Part shown: positions 13,174-26,030 of the stretch, piece after piece
Numbering within the stretch: the stretch's first letter is position 1
Layout: each line of letters opens with the position of its first letter
The notes under the pieces: model-generated
Database searches by the model: none
Told to the model about the DNA's origin: nothing
The model's input: only the letters and a program-made list of their open reading frames with translations
Translations under genes and position numbers: made by a program
Source of the DNA: Tenebrio molitor
Taxonomy: Eukaryota; Arthropoda; Insecta; Coleoptera; Tenebrionidae
Assembly: GCF_963966145.1 (NCBI RefSeq)
Contig: NC_091048.1
Coordinates: 4,712,001 to 4,776,000, forward strand
DNA: 64,000 nucleotides
Direction: 5' to 3'

Positions 13174-15034
13174 TTACATATACCGGGTGACTTTTGAATT
13201 TTACCTCGAGCCTGCTCTGATTTTATGATATAATATAGTCACAGCCTACTAGATATGGTGTATGATTCGAGTCGTTACCGAGTGACAACGTAAGTAAACT
13301 TTAAAGTTTGCGAATATAGACGAATAAACAGTGTATAAAATTAGAGAGTATCTATACTCCCGTTCGATTGTTAATTAAGCATAAATTAATAATCTTGTTT
13401 GTTTCATAAAAACACTATAATTGTAATAAATGTTTAATACATACAATCTTATTTTTTGACTACAATTTTCGCCCATAAAAAATTCGTTAATCTATTATTA
13501 ATGATCCAAACCCCATTATGGCGAAACAGTGTCGTGCCGCACCTATTCAGATTGTGCGTGCAGCAGCACCATCAATCGAATGTTCCCTATGAAATTATTA
13601 CACTTTTTTGATAAATTTTTTCTTACTTTGTTAAGAGACAGCGGAGAGTGGTGCCATTATACAGAAAGGATTTTCTTGTTCCTAATAAATGGGCGAAAGC
13701 GTAATAACAAGAAAACAAACTTGATGGTGTTATAAATTCAATTAATTTTTGACAGAAGCACAAAAATGCGTCTCCCTAATTGCTTTACCTTTTGCTCTAG
13801 TCAGTGTCTCATGTTTAAATCATTTGAGAAGATTATTCGTCTTTTAGATTCTCTAATAAAATTAAATTCGTGTTAAAGGAAATTGCATTTTAAATTTTAA
13901 AAGTGTTAAATTTGAAACTTGGCTGCTTTTAAGACCGCTTTATAATTCAGGTGCTCAACTAAGTACTCAAGGAGATTTGTCTGTTGCTTTTTTAAACTGT
14001 TAAAGCTAGAGAAACTTTAAACAAAAGTAATGAAGTCTTTAGTAAGGAGTTCAACGTCTTTGGGGAGTAAAATGTACTTTCAATCAATCGCGCTTTACGT
14101 CTTTCTTCACAGTCAGTCAACAACCTCCTGATTTTACAGCAATATGTTACAAAATATTTGAAAATTGTTAAAGGCAGCAGACAGTGCATAGTGTAAAACC
14201 ACACCAAGCGGTTGTGGAAACACATAAATTTAAACATTTTTTTCACTTTGAGGCTGACCTCGCCCAAATAATTTCTCACAAAAAACTTTCACCCGTTGTA
14301 TAAAAATTTACAAAAAATTTAATCTCAGCGTCCATTCACCGCCAGTGATTTTTTTAACCGTACCCGCCCCGAGCTTTATTGTCAGTTATTTCTTCATTAT
14401 GTTATTCATAAAAGCGCTTATTGTGAAACCATGTGGTAAATGTTTGGCTTTTTTCGCAGCGTGCTCGGCTACTCCTCTAAAGAGTTACAACGTTATTCCC
14501 CTCAGTGATTTCGTCGCCCCTACATACTAAATATAAAATAGATCAAAGTGGAGATTTGCGACGTCTCACATTAGCTATTTTAAAATAATTATTGGGCAAT
14601 TAGTGTCACCTCGCCGATAAGACAAATACAGGCAATTAGGTGGAGTGTTTTGCTGTTATATCACGGAATTGACATTATCGACCAACTGTGTAAGTTAATA
14701 CGGTAGAACATTCTGTCCCAGACATTATCAGCATCTGCCAATTACACACCGCGAGGTTACTGTCAATAAAACTAAAGCAATTTATACCACCATAACCAAT
14801 CACGTCTCGTGATCAATAATCAATCAAACGACGTATGGCAACGATTTTAATTTATTGCACCATGAAAAATAAATACACAAGATGATTGATCGACGCGAGA
14901 AGGACATCCTGATTTCGCATTTGTTCCTGATTCATCGACAACCACCGCTACTATACCGGGTGAACGTAGTAAATTACTTTTGCCATATTGTCAAACAATA
15001 GAGATGTTGAAAAATAAATTTGTTTGGGAAATAT
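13174..15034. other. Non-coding stretch, no feature recognised
   Basis: No gene seen. ACCGGGTGAC at 13182 and ACCGGGTGAA at about 14956 resemble transposon tips, but no matching second end was found for either. An open frame of 95 codons on the minus strand at 13992-14279 has no recognisable product. Confidence 0.45.
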
Positions 15035-15049
15035 CCCGGCGCATCCACC
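15035..15049 (-). repeat. Repeat H terminal block, isolated
   Basis: CCCGGCGCATCCACC is the reverse complement of the H end (GGTGGAGGCGCCGGG) with one change. No further H sequence adjoins it, so it is a remnant or a chance match. Confidence 0.4.
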
Positions 15050-15079
15050 ATTTTGTGGTAGTAATTAATTTTAAACATG

Positions 15080-15122
15080 TAACGTGTGTTCAAAAAATGT
15101 ATGGTCACGTGGCCTGGTGCCA
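15080..15122 (+). mobile_element. TIR family T3, end fragment
   Basis: TAACGTGTGTTCAAAAA followed by GGTCACGTGGC matches one end of the T3 element at 46970-47191, and the following CCTGGTGCC matches the T3 copy at 53300. The other end was not found nearby. Confidence 0.6.
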
Positions 15123-16680
15123 CTTAAACAGTCTTTTACTAATTCCACAATACAAAAATAATAATTATAATAGAAAATGTGGAATTGAAGAATGTGTCAA
15201 AACACAAAATAAAATCACGAGGTGCTTTTGCAATAAAGAAAGAGAAACACTTGATCAAAAATTTTTTCAACGCTCGTTATATTGCTTAAAGTATTCAGTT
15301 TTAATGACAACACATGTAGAGTTCTGTGTGAAAGATTTGTAGAGCTTTCATTATAAGATGCAAAGAATCATTTTTAATGACCTTGGTTTTGGTAAGACAG
15401 TCATCTTTTCTCGCTCTGCGCAACAAGATGCTCTCATAAAATACAGTTTTAATTAAAACTAGAAGCGTTCCCTTGATTATCTGTTTGTATGGTTGGCATT
15501 GTTTTATATTGTAGAGAGCAGAATATTGCTGCTATTAGAACTGTACATCATGGAACCAAAGCAAGACTCCCGAACTTCATTTCAAAATAAATTAAAACCG
15601 CCACTCCTTAGAATTTCACTGCCAAAATAACAGTTCGTCGATTTATCAAAACTTGAACGTTTCCTCCTTGCCAGCTCCGTTGCGCATTAGAAAAACAAAC
15701 CAGCTGTTAATGCAACAATAAAATATCGTCAACATTTCATATCGGAGTGGTACGCAGAAAGGCCCACTAAATTGCAAAGTGCGTGCGGGATATTTCAGGC
15801 AATGTATAAATCTGTTAATTTCGGGGCTTCGCCGAGAAGATTGCTAAGATTCCGGTTTACCATTAATCAAATTCCGCGCTATTGTCGGATGGCTGGCGGA
15901 ATGCAACGAAATAAGTGAAAACCCACTTACACTCTCCCGTATCAAACGGTTTGTTTTGTTTGTGGCGGTGATACGGTTAATTTTCAGGTAGGAACGCCGC
16001 CGCCAGCTGACGTCTTTCGTGTGTGTACTTTATACCCGAATTGTTTGTTTTGCATTTGCACGAGACATTTAACATAATTATATTCAATGGGGATGAAACG
16101 AGTGCTCCGCGGATGAATTTCGTTTGCAACCACATTGATGTATATTTTCATGAAGAATTTCGCCATCTGCGGTTCGGTTTTAATTCGGGCAAAATTAAAA
16201 TAAGCGTAATCTGGGAGTTCCTTAATAAGCGAAACAACAGTAGCGCATTTATCATGGCGATGGCGCGGAGAGCTTTTTTCCAATTGATCAGACGGAGAGG
16301 ACTGAGCTACGACGAAGAAGTCGACGCGTCGGACCACCACAAGTTCGTCTTCATAATTTATTTAACGTTGCTAAAAGTACGGAGTTCTGGTCTTAAGCTC
16401 CTTGATAGCATAAATTATTAAATCGTTGCTTGTTAGTTTCCAAGATAATGTACTTTGCGCAGAATAGATAACGACAAATATCTTTTCAAAGAGACACGGC
16501 GAACATGAACACGAAAGCGAAATAACCGCGTTTGGTTTGCAGTCCGCGTTAATATAACTAGGGTAGATACCTAAGATACAAATGACCTTGAAATACGAAA
16601 TTTATCTCCGTAAGGAAAAGCGGGCGATTTTTTGTTGGATATCAGTTGCGAAAATGAGGAAAAATGTTTAGTTCACTATA
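15123..16680. other. Non-coding stretch with overlapping open frames
   Basis: Both strands are open over about 15984-16421 (118 codons minus, 132 codons plus). Neither frame contains a domain or motif I recognise, so no gene is called. The sequence is somewhat less AT-rich than its surroundings. Confidence 0.45.
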
Positions 16681-16745
16681 TAACGGGTGTTTTTTTTAAT
16701 TTGCCGTCAAAGTTGGCGTTGAGGAGTCGATTGTGAACGCACCAT
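16681..16745 (+). mobile_element. Foldback MITE family FB, left-arm fragment
   Basis: TAACGGGTGTTTTTTTTAA leads into GGCGTTGAGGAGTCGATTG and GAACGCACCAT, the FB left arm. The right arm is absent, so this copy is truncated. Confidence 0.75.
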
Positions 16746-18204
16746 CGAAATGACAATTGTTAATTTGACATCTGAACCTATATCTAACCTTACTTTTAAT
16801 CAAACTTCGAGACATTTGCGGATTTCACCATCGCATGTAAAACCAAGATTCATCAGTGAAAAACTCCAATTCAGCAAATTCTCCTTAGTGTTGTGAAAAA
16901 TACAAATGCTTCTCTGCTTTTGTTATAGTTTTACTTCAGCCACCAAGAACCGTTACCAATCTTAGTTGTCCATCTTAATGGACAAAGATATTAAACAGTT
17001 TAAAAATTCACGATTTGTAAAATGAACGTCCATAAAAACCCAATATTTTTTATTTGTTGCTTGATCACAAACTGAATGCCAAAACATTACTGGCACAGTT
17101 TTTATTCCCGCAACTGGAATTTATTGTCTGCAACCTTTCACATCTGGCTTTATTGTTGGGAGAGAAATTTCTCGAATCCTGACACATATTGTAATTTATC
17201 AACATCGACGTCTCCGAACACAATTCCTTATATTATTCAAATAATGCGTACGTAAGAAGAAAGTCGCGTCAAGGAGCAATTTATTCGCAGATCCGGAAAC
17301 TCCAAACATCGAAATCCATTGTTTTAGATGAGGGATCAGCGTCGAAACGATTTTTGTGCCGCGTAGGCAAAGTACCGGAGGTGTTGATTTGTGATTTTTC
17401 GGCTTGAGTGATGATAGATGTGGAAAAATTCATTTCGGTAATGGACACCGATCGGAATTTATGGAAACTGATTGATAAATGGATATCTAATTGAGATTTT
17501 GTTTTGTGATGATGAGCAACAAACAACAACGAAAAACAGTCGCAGTCGGAGGACTCTAATTTACTTCTTGTACTCCAGTCTTATCGATTTGAAGGCGATA
17601 CAAATCGTGGTACGTTTATTACGTTGAGAAAAATTTGTTGCCTTCGATAAATCCAAAGTCGAAGCCAAATTGACGATACCGGAGAGCTAAAAAGTGATTA
17701 TGAAGAAATTAAATTAAAACTTTATGCGAGAGACCAAATAGTAAATAATTCAATTCAACTTGAACTTGAGTACATAAATTAACGTACGAGAATTATTATT
17801 TGACGAGTCAACACTAAGTGCGTCTAAACTTACACAATGTTGTAAACTGAGACGGTTTGCGTTTTTTATTTAAATAGAGTGCGCTGGATGCGGATTGGAG
17901 TAATAAAACTAAAAGTAAAAAAAAATTATACAATAATGCTTCGCGTTTGGAATGTTTTCGTTTACTCTTCGGATGGTATTTTTGAGAAAAAAACCCAATT
18001 GAACTTGCTTTGTGTTTTTTTCTCGTTTTTACTTCAGGACCCTTGGAAGGTTTATTTAATAAATAAGACGATTCAACACATTTTACTTAGATTCTATTTA
18101 ACAACAAAGACGTGCTTTGGTGGAGTTTGGTCATTTGAGCATCAGTTACAGTTCTTCTAAATATGGGGATAACTTACATTTTATGCTCTTCACAGGAGCT
18201 AATT
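16746..18204. other. Non-coding stretch, no feature recognised
   Basis: No gene or repeat boundary that I can support. Confidence 0.5.
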
Positions 18205-18295
18205 AAAGAATATGAACACTGGAAGAGCTTCACGGGCTGCGAGAGCTTCAAGGAACAAATAATGAACAAAATATATTTTAAAAATTATGTTTGAA
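18205..18295 (+). repeat. Dispersed repeat D4, copy 2
   Basis: Matches 6440-6535 in order and orientation through AACACTGG, AGAGCTTC, CTGCGAGAGCTTCAAGG and AACAAATAATGAAC. No function visible. Confidence 0.55.
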
Positions 18296-19228
18296 AAGGT
18301 CGCTTGGCGAAAACACGCTTTCCCTACTATTTATTCATTGCAAAAGGGTCACATATTTCGCTGTAGTGAATTGAAAACAAATAAATAAAAAACAGAATGT
18401 GTCGTAAAGACGCACGATAGAAGTGAAACTTTAGTATTACAGGGAAACATTGTAATTATTCATCAATCACTTTTAAATAGCATATTCACAACAAAATTGT
18501 ATATTTTAATGAAGAAAATAAATTATAAACAACGATAACACTAAACAATATCGAAATGCGTAACTCATTATTCATTTTTAAGCCTCCAAATCAAAGAGGA
18601 TAAATACCGTGAGTGTGACAAAGACAGAGACACTGCTCCCACTCGACCCAATAGTGTTTACCCCCACCACTTTTCGTCACACAAAAAGGTTGCCGATCAG
18701 AATTTCAAGACCCTCCCATAAAAAGTTTCACTTCAAAAATTGAGAAAATAAAGTCCTTTTTTAATTCTCAAAGAAAATAATTGACCTTTTCAAGAAAGAA
18801 ATTAAATAATAATGATTGCCAAATTACCTTCCTACCTCCCTAGAAATTTACTTTGTATCCATAGTTACCAGTGGGTGAAGGTTTATCTTTTGTTCACTTC
18901 ACTTTCGCTCATCGTTTTTCGCTCACTGTCTTTCACTCACGGCTTTCATTCCTTCGTAAATTTTCCAATTCTTTCTGATAAGTGATAACGTAGTTTTGAT
19001 TTTTTAGGCAATATATGGTCCCTAGCATCACTTGCTTCTTCCAGGACATCATCAGGAACATATAACTCTTCATCATTTATTTCCACAATTTCCACAACGT
19101 GCACACAACCACTTTATTAACTTTACAGATCCGTCCAAAAATGGGATTTATTTAAAATTTTGAAGACAAAGTTACAGACTCACTTTCTAAGGAGGTATCG
19201 AACAAAACCAAATACAACACTCGAAAGT

Positions 19229-19275
19229 AAGGCCACTTTTGTTCACGCAATTTGCGTGAACGAAAGCTTTGCCTT
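19229..19275. repeat. Short foldback
   Basis: GTTCACGCAA and TTGCGTGAAC are perfect inverted copies with one base between them. AAGGC and GCCTT extend the pairing outside a few mismatches. No partner copy was seen in the window. Confidence 0.7.
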
Positions 19276-20928
19276 CTCACTCTTACTATAAATAACTATT
19301 ATTTTTTCTACGCTATGTACAAGCAATTTTATTCAGATTCTAAATTCTGAATGAATTGTTCTACTCTTCTTTGGAAATCCCAAAACTTTCTAACGAATTT
19401 GAAATCTTCATTCATATTCGCTCAGCCACACTTTGTTTCTACAAAACGAAACGATGTTACGTTACATTATCTTTTGTATTTTAGACCAACTCCTTTTCTA
19501 CTTTATTTTGTTACCTATCTAACTACATCTAGAAGCAATTTTGTTAATTTTCACTACGGAGCGATTTATTTCTGATTAGCAATTCTTGACCTTTGCTAAC
19601 TGTCACTCTTAATGTCGTTCCTTCAACCTGAAGTCTGGTTCTAGGCTAAAAAAATCTTATGGATGATTTATAGGTAACAATTTACACATTTATCGTTGTT
19701 TTGAAGGCAAGCTCATTATAAAATCTTTCAGTTAACATCAATGATACTTCAAAGGATTGTGAATTCTCTTTGAACTACGCTCCTATCTTATTAGTACTTT
19801 GCAACTCTTTTAAGTCTGCATGTTTTTATCTTGACCTTACATATTTACTTTGAATAAACTGAATTTTCTTTGCAGATTTTATTTCAACATAAAATTAGAA
19901 ACAATTCTATAGAAATTGATAAAATGGCATGGAATGAAAACTATCAGGATCGCATCACCCTGATACTAAAATTCACTAAAAAACACTAAAAAAGAATCTC
20001 AAAAATAGCAGTTTTTTGTGCAAAATGCATATCTTGATCTTCTACTCGAGAGCGAAATCTTCCAAAAAATTAATTGGATTGACGCTTTTCCATTAGATTT
20101 TCATCTTTCTGTAGACATTTTTCTAGTAATATCAGTGGTAGTTAAAAATTTTCGACCACTTCTTAACCACTCTACAACTATTATTTTTTAATGCAAAACC
20201 CCACACGTGGATGACCCAAAAGGTGGATGAAACGCATTAATTTCTTTAAACGCTTTTTATTCTCCTCGCTTAAATAAATAATAAATTTTCCATAAGCGGC
20301 AAATTATATCGTACACTCGGCGGAAGCGATCGCCAACCCCTCTTCCACCACTTCTGCGATTTTAATTAATATTTAACATAGCGGAAATTCGTTTTTCCCG
20401 CAGAGATCACAACTTTGGCGTGCACACGTTGAACATTTGTTCGAGGTACACACGCTCAATTCCTCTAAGCCACTTTACATCCGAGTGGGATACTCTTATG
20501 TATTTATGGAATGAAAAATTTTACGCGCAAATATTTATAGAGCTTGCTAAAAATTTATAACGCCACTAAAGTAAACATTTTTCAAATTAAATTTTCAATT
20601 TTTCTGCGAGTACTTTGAACGGAATTTTTTTTTCACTCTTCATCAACGGATCGAATCAAATGAAGTGAATAAATTAAAACAAAATTTCAAGTCAAACACG
20701 CAGCACTTCTGCGTCAGTAAGTCGGGTAGGGTTCGTTGAATCAGCCGCTAATAATCAGACAATCACAAAAAATATATTTACTTGTAACGGTTAATTTCAT
20801 CAATTTTGATTTCCCACTGAGCAAGCGTTATTCGCTGGGTTTGTACAACCTGTCTACTGGAAATGTTCAAAGTATTAATAAATAAAAATACGCAAGACAA
20901 TGTTCATGCTTAAATAGCTATTTTCAAT
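19276..20928. other. Non-coding stretch, no feature recognised
   Basis: Very AT-rich; no gene, RNA or repeat that I can support. Confidence 0.5.
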
Positions 20929-21041
20929 ACAAGTGAGCAAAGTAGTGCATTTAATCACGAGGTCGAAATTTGGGCGTCCGAGCCGTAGGCGAGGGCACCA
21001 ACCGGACAAGTGATTAAATGTACATTTGCTCATGCCTGTTG
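20929..21041. repeat. Palindromic element with GAG/GTA/GAG apex
   Basis: The arms pair GAGCAAA.GT..GCATTTAATCAC on the left with its inverse on the right (GTGATTAAATGTACATTTGCTC). The loop contains CCGAGCCGTAGGCGAGG at 20978-20994, where GCC-GTA-GGC forms a mini-hairpin between two GAG words. About 110 bp, no coding capacity. Confidence 0.7.
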
Positions 21042-21703
21042 AATCTGATTTTTTCCATGATCATAAACAAGAGTGGCGGAATTGAAATTTGGGGGAGCAT
21101 TTTTTTGTCACTTTTGGAATTTTGAGTTAATTGCAGTGAGTGTAATAAATATTTAGTTTCACTTGCTGCCTACCCCTTATTATGCCACAAATCACTATTT
21201 TTTAATCTAAATAAATCAAAATGACAAAAACATGACAAGAGTAAAAAATGAGGTTATATTAACGTAAACTGTACATGCCCATCATTATGTAGCTGCATCA
21301 CTATTTTTCATAACTGTTAAAATCATTGAAACAATAACTTCTACAAAATTAGCCCAACAGGGAACTCACGAAAACAGTTTTTCACAACAAAACGTGGATC
21401 AACAAAATTCCAAACAAAAGAGGTTATGTTGTTAGGCGTTGCGTGTTTGTGATTGGTTTACTGATTTTAGTTTAATCAGTGATACCAACACACAATGCAT
21501 TTAGCATGAATTTTTCCAGAAGTTTACCCCAAGCAATTTCACGTTTTTTCGTCAATTGAAATCTAAATACAGGTTATAAATTTAAATAAGTCAAAAATAA
21601 GACAAACTTTAGTTACTAATATTCAGAAAATATTTTAAAAACAGATTAGAAAAACTTTCAGTACAACATATTTGACGCCCTCTATCCACAAACTCTCAAA
21701 ACA

Positions 21704-21782
21704 TTTAGTTTGCTCACTAGTGAGAAAATATTATTTCCTCACTAGTGAAACTATGTATTTTCAGTGAGCAAAAACAACTAAA
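21704..21782. repeat. Palindrome with GTGAGCAAA arms
   Basis: TTTAGTTTGCTCACT on the left pairs with AGTGAGCAAAAACAACTAAA on the right. An internal CTCACTAGTGAG word occurs at the left and a variant in the centre. The arm word GTGAGCAAA is also the arm of the palindrome at 20929, suggesting the two are related or were once one structure. Confidence 0.6.
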
Positions 21783-22152
21783 AACCAATGATCGTGGAAA
21801 AAAGATTTTATTTTATTGATTATAATTGGAGATTTTTCTGGCTTTAGTCGTATTGTGTATTTCAAAGGACTTCGGTGAGCTTATTTTTCCGCTTTAAGAT
21901 TCATTTTGTGCGTTGAAGTCTACCCTCCAATTTAATTATTTACACAGCATTATGCTTCCAGTCTGTTTCAAATTTTGCAATTTCAGCTGTATCATCAGAT
22001 GCTAATTTGGCATAATGTCCTAAAATACAACTCTAATGTACCGTGAAATATACTAAATTGTTTGCAAACTATTATTACTTGGCTGAATATGGCGCTCTAG
22101 TGTCCTATGAATTTACCTAAGATAACGGGACAAATGTTAAAGTTTAAGATTG

Positions 22153-22513
22153 TACCGTATGTTTCCAAAAAGGTCTGGTCAAGTAGGCTTTGAAAAACAA
22201 AAGCAGAAAAAACGTATAGCTTAACTTGGATAATTAAGGCGTAAATCTCATTACCACTATGATTGTTTTGAACGAATTGTCATAAAATGACAATTTCAGG
22301 GAGGGCTTGAGAACGGTTCTTTTCCTACAATTGTAAGAGAACTGGCGTTGGCGCCAACATTTGACATTGCCGCCGCGGAGCGGCCGCGCCGTCCTATCCC
22401 GTCAGAGGTATCGTTCGTCAGTTCAAGTATTACGTGACAAGCTGAGCCATACGTTTTCAATTCTTTTGTTTTTCATAACCTACTTGACTAGAAATTTTTA
22501 GAAACGTACGGTA
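22153..22513. mobile_element. TIR element (MITE), TACCGTATGTTTCC ends
   Basis: The ends are inverted copies over about 50 bp: TACCGTATGTTTCCAAAAA at the left against TTTTTAGAAACGTACGGTA at the right. Both continue through GTCAAGTAGG and GAAAAACAAAAG. TA at both tips fits a Tc1/mariner-type target. The interior holds an unusually GC-rich patch around 22366-22392 with a perfect GCCGC-GGA-GCGGC hairpin at 22372-22384. There is no open frame. Confidence 0.85.
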
Positions 22514-22949
22514 TATGAGGCTGACGAAACATTTTTGTTACCACTACAGACATCAGCAGTAAAGATAATAACAAAACTTCAGCAACATGCCAAGCTAAAT
22601 CATTAAGAAGTAGTTGAGGATTTAGTAAAAATCCCTGCGCTGCACTTTTGTTAACGTTACATGCTCTAGACTCTTAATTTAACAAGAATTTTATGAATGT
22701 ATTAAAACGATATGAACCAATCTAGCGTATTGCTCTGTATATTTATATCATACAATTTATATTCCAAAGATTAATGTCTAGCTCTATTAGACGCTGGGAA
22801 AGATAATAAAATAATGCTGCTATTGCATAATTGCCATCAATTTCTTTATGAAAGAATTCAATTAATTGGAATTGCTTGTCTCAGCGAAACAGTGAATTGT
22901 CCCAGGCGAAATCAATGTTGATTATTATTTACAACCAGATGTATAATTA

Positions 22950-23125
22950 TACAGGGTCATTATAAATGATTGTAGTCCAAGTTGGCGTGAAAACTGAATG
23001 TAAAATTTATGGTTGCCGCTCGCTATGAGAATGATCAAAATTATCTGAATAAGTGAGTACACACCGTTCACACAATTGACGCCACATTAGGGCGGCAAAA
23101 ATTTCATAACATACATGAGAGACGT
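22950..23125 (-). mobile_element. TIR family T5, one-ended copy without the inner insertion
   Basis: Starts TACAGGGTCATTATAAATG and matches, in reverse, the outer element at 26031-26470. It lacks the inner 218-bp element there and reads straight across the insertion site (GCTCGCTATGAGAATGATC). It stops near 23125 before the second terminal repeat, so it is truncated on that side. Confidence 0.8.
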
Positions 23126-23358
23126 AAAGAGGTCCGGGGGATTTAGGGCAGGATCTATGACAGATGCAGAGAAACTCGGAAAGATCCCAGAAAATTGAGA
23201 AAATTCGGTGAGATATTCTACTGAGAGAGGAAAAATTCTGGTAATCAAGGCCTCCATCTGTATTAAAGATTTTTTTTCAGTACTAGTCTCAGAAGGCGTC
23301 ATTATTTACTCCTGAACCGAGCCCAGAAGTAGAATTTCTCTCCCACGGTTAATAATTT

Positions 23359-23387
23359 TTCATTATTAACCCAGGGTTAATAATGAA
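23359..23387. repeat. Perfect 14-bp foldback
   Basis: TTCATTATTAACCC and GGGTTAATAATGAA are exact inverted copies around a single A. Confidence 0.75.
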
Positions 23388-23528
23388 CAACCGTCATCTA
23401 GCAACGAAAGATTGTCGTTCATTTCATTGGTTAACGTAGACGATTTTCATAGCAATCGTTTAGAAATGACAACTCGGATCCGTCGCATCCGACAAAATAA
23501 TTTATTATCAGAAAGGGTCTTAACATAT

Positions 23529-23690
23529 CTAGTAGTGAAAAAAATAGTATATAAACCACGGTAGAGAAGTCCCTTGTAGCCTTCGCGTCTTACATCCCTC
23601 GGCGAGCCTCGGGATCTAATCTTGGCGCTCTGGCTATAATCATGAACTTCTCCACTGTGGTGTATAATATACTATTTATTCACGACTAAA
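23529..23690. repeat. Palindromic element, AGTATAT...GAGAAGT arms
   Basis: Arms of about 42-45 bp pair imperfectly: CTAGTAGTGAA, ATAGTATAT and GAGAAGT at the left against ACTTCTC, ATATACTAT and TTCACGACTAA at the right. The central 75 bp is GC-richer and contains, on the minus strand, CCGAGGCTCGCCGAGGG, related to but not matching the C-GNA-G apex of other foldbacks here. Confidence 0.7.
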
Positions 23691-25035
23691 CGGACAAGTA
23701 AACATTTCACTACAGAAATTAGACAATTTATTATAAAATAAGTTTTTCTGCGTTTAAATATAATTTCATGATTTGCAATATTTTATTTCAAGTATTAAAA
23801 ACTTTCGAATGCTTCGGATGAAAACTTGAACAAGTTTCCTAAAATTCTTTCACAGAATCAATCAATCAGCCGTTTTACATAATTGCAATTTTACGTAATA
23901 TAGCATAATGTTTAAAAGAGCTTTCACACCGGAGCCAAGATAAATTTTGCAGCATAAAACTGCTTTTACGGCGCTACCTCGTTTTACTAGAGAGGTGGGA
24001 CTGCGTGAATACATTTGAAATAAAACCGGGGTCATAAATTTGAACTACGATATTTTTCCTTTGCAATTACACAAGAAGTGTTTTTATTCGAAAATGTTCT
24101 GCTCGCAATGAAAAAACTTTCCAAGACAAATTTCTGCAATGCAACAATCCTTGAGAAAAGAGAAGCTAGTGTAGTGTGTTCATCGTTGTAAGAAAGGAAA
24201 GGAAAGGAAAGCACTGTCAATTGTCAATTTTTCAATACAAATTTCTGCTCATTAACTGTTAACACTAAATGTTTTCAATTATCTTGTTCAACAAAAATCC
24301 TGTGCTGTTAGAAAGAAATTAGGAGGAAAGTTTCTTGGTGCAGATTATTATTAATTATTAATTCATAATATTGAAAAGTTATCGACAACGAACAAAACTT
24401 CATCTTTGGTGTATAGAGTAATGTAAAAAAAAATTGTAGAACTAAATGAAAAATACAATATTCGTGTTCTTATTAGGTAATTAAGAAACAAGACATATTT
24501 AAAACAAACAAAAACTTTATGCATGTTAGTTACAATTTTTATTAAAATTTCCATTAAAAGAAAAATCTCTCAAATCCTTCTTCGGAGAGTCCATTCAGAA
24601 AAAAATAATTTTATTTTTTTACGTGTTATGTTTTCAACAAATTAAATCTTTTATTTAAGAATGAAGTCTTCCATTGGAGCAAAACTCTTCCCCATAAAAA
24701 TACAATAAAGCAAAACCTCAGACCAATTAAAATGGCCCCAGAAAATGTGTCTAGCTGATCTCCAATATGTTTTTAAAAATACGTACCAAAATTATCACAA
24801 ATGGATAAAATACTACTAATAACAAAAATGTGGCTACAATTCTCTAATAATTCGAATTTACACCGATTTAAAAATTATTTTTGTTCGGCACTGTCAGAAT
24901 TTGAGAAATTTCTCCTGTGTGAGCCGATTTTGATAAATGCCACAACTTGTCAAAACGAAACGTCAAGCTAATTTTAAAGATTTTCACCAATTTGGAATCT
25001 TTAAGGGGCTCGTCGAACAAAAAAACGTTGTATTC
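23691..25035. other. Non-coding stretch, no feature recognised
   Basis: No gene found. A GGAAA run repeats four times near 24195-24211. Confidence 0.5.
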
Positions 25036-25136
25036 AACTCGTTCTTGTGTAAATTGGGCCTTTTTTGTCACTCGTGGGCCTTTAAACCGCTCACTCATGC
25101 CAAAAAAAAAAAAAAACAATTTACACACGAACTCGT
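25036..25136. repeat. Inverted repeat, 21-bp arms
   Basis: AACTCGTTCTTGTGTAAATTG at 25036-25056 is nearly the inverse of the sequence at 25116-25136. A run of 14 A lies just inside the right arm. No coding capacity. Confidence 0.65.
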
Positions 25137-25173
25137 TAAATAAACTACTATTTCATAACATAAACTCGTAAAA

Positions 25174-25775
25174 TACTATACTTGGGCCAACCAACAGATA
25201 TAGTAATAAAACCGCCCCCTAGTGCCCCCGTATTTTAAATAGCAGCTTCCAATTGGCTTATTCAAAACGTGCGCAGATTTTCGAAAGCTTGATGTACGGT
25301 CGGTGGACAAATAAAACTGGGACACTTAAAATTTAATCTGTGTAAATCAGACCATTGAATTGTCAATATATTTGTCAGTGTCTATACAATATGTCATTCC
25401 AAAGTTAACCTATTTGTGATAAAGCCGTAATTAAACGATGCGAATTTGTAAATTTTGACTTATGTGATTGTCATTTGTGTCCCAGTTTTATTTGTCCATC
25501 GACTGTACATCCACAAAAATTACTTGACGGCATCCGGCACCTCATTCGTTTTAACCTCGCTTCGGGAGTTTGACCACGTGTTTATGTTTGTTTGTTTTCC
25601 TTGGCATTTTTCGATTTGTATTACAAAATAGTTTTTTTTTCAAGACTCATAAGAATGACAAATGGCAAAGAACCTGCTTCATTGTGAAACAGGCTTCGGC
25701 GTATATCGTTCTACGCAACTAGGCCACATCCCCTTTTTTTTATTACTATATCTGTTGGTTGGCCCAAGTATAGTT
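25174..25775. mobile_element. Outer TIR element, ACTATACTTGGGCC ends, carrying a nested element
   Basis: The left end ACTATACTTGGGCCAACC continues through ACAGATATAGTAATAAAA and is mirrored at the right by TATATCTGTTGG and GGCCCAAGTATAGT, giving terminal repeats near 38 bp. A second complete TIR element (25295-25507) lies inside, so the uninterrupted length would be about 390 bp. The frame open at 25662-25994 crosses the right boundary and is not a gene. Confidence 0.85.
25295..25507. mobile_element. Inner TIR element, GGACAAATAAAACTGGGACAC ends
   Basis: Near-perfect 32-bp terminal repeats: TACGGTCGGTGGACAAAT at the left and ATTTGTCCATCGACTGTA at the right, both continuing through AAAACTGGGACAC. 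A TA is at each tip. At 213 bp it is non-autonomous. It lies wholly within 25174-25775 and must be the younger insertion. Confidence 0.9.
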
Positions 25776-26030
25776 GTACAGTCACAAGCTATAAATTTTG
25801 GTCGTCAATATCATTTCAAAATTTCATTAGATTATCACAAATTAAAAAAAAATCCCTTCCTGATTATGCCCATGTCAACAAAGTGTCAAAAAAATGAGAA
25901 AAAAATTACAATTGATGTCATACAACATGATGATAGGTTTATGACATTTACGACCAGTTTACAATGGAGCATTTTCCATTGCGTCAAAGAATGACATTGA
26001 CGACTAAAATTTATTCCTAGCGACTGTAAG

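Noticed and set aside
15984..16421. Overlapping open frames of 118 and 132 codons on opposite strands
   Set aside because: No domain, signal peptide or start context supports either frame, and openness of both strands fits chance in slightly GC-richer DNA.
25662..25994. 110-codon plus-strand frame
   Set aside because: It crosses the right terminal repeat of the 25174-25775 element and has no recognisable content.
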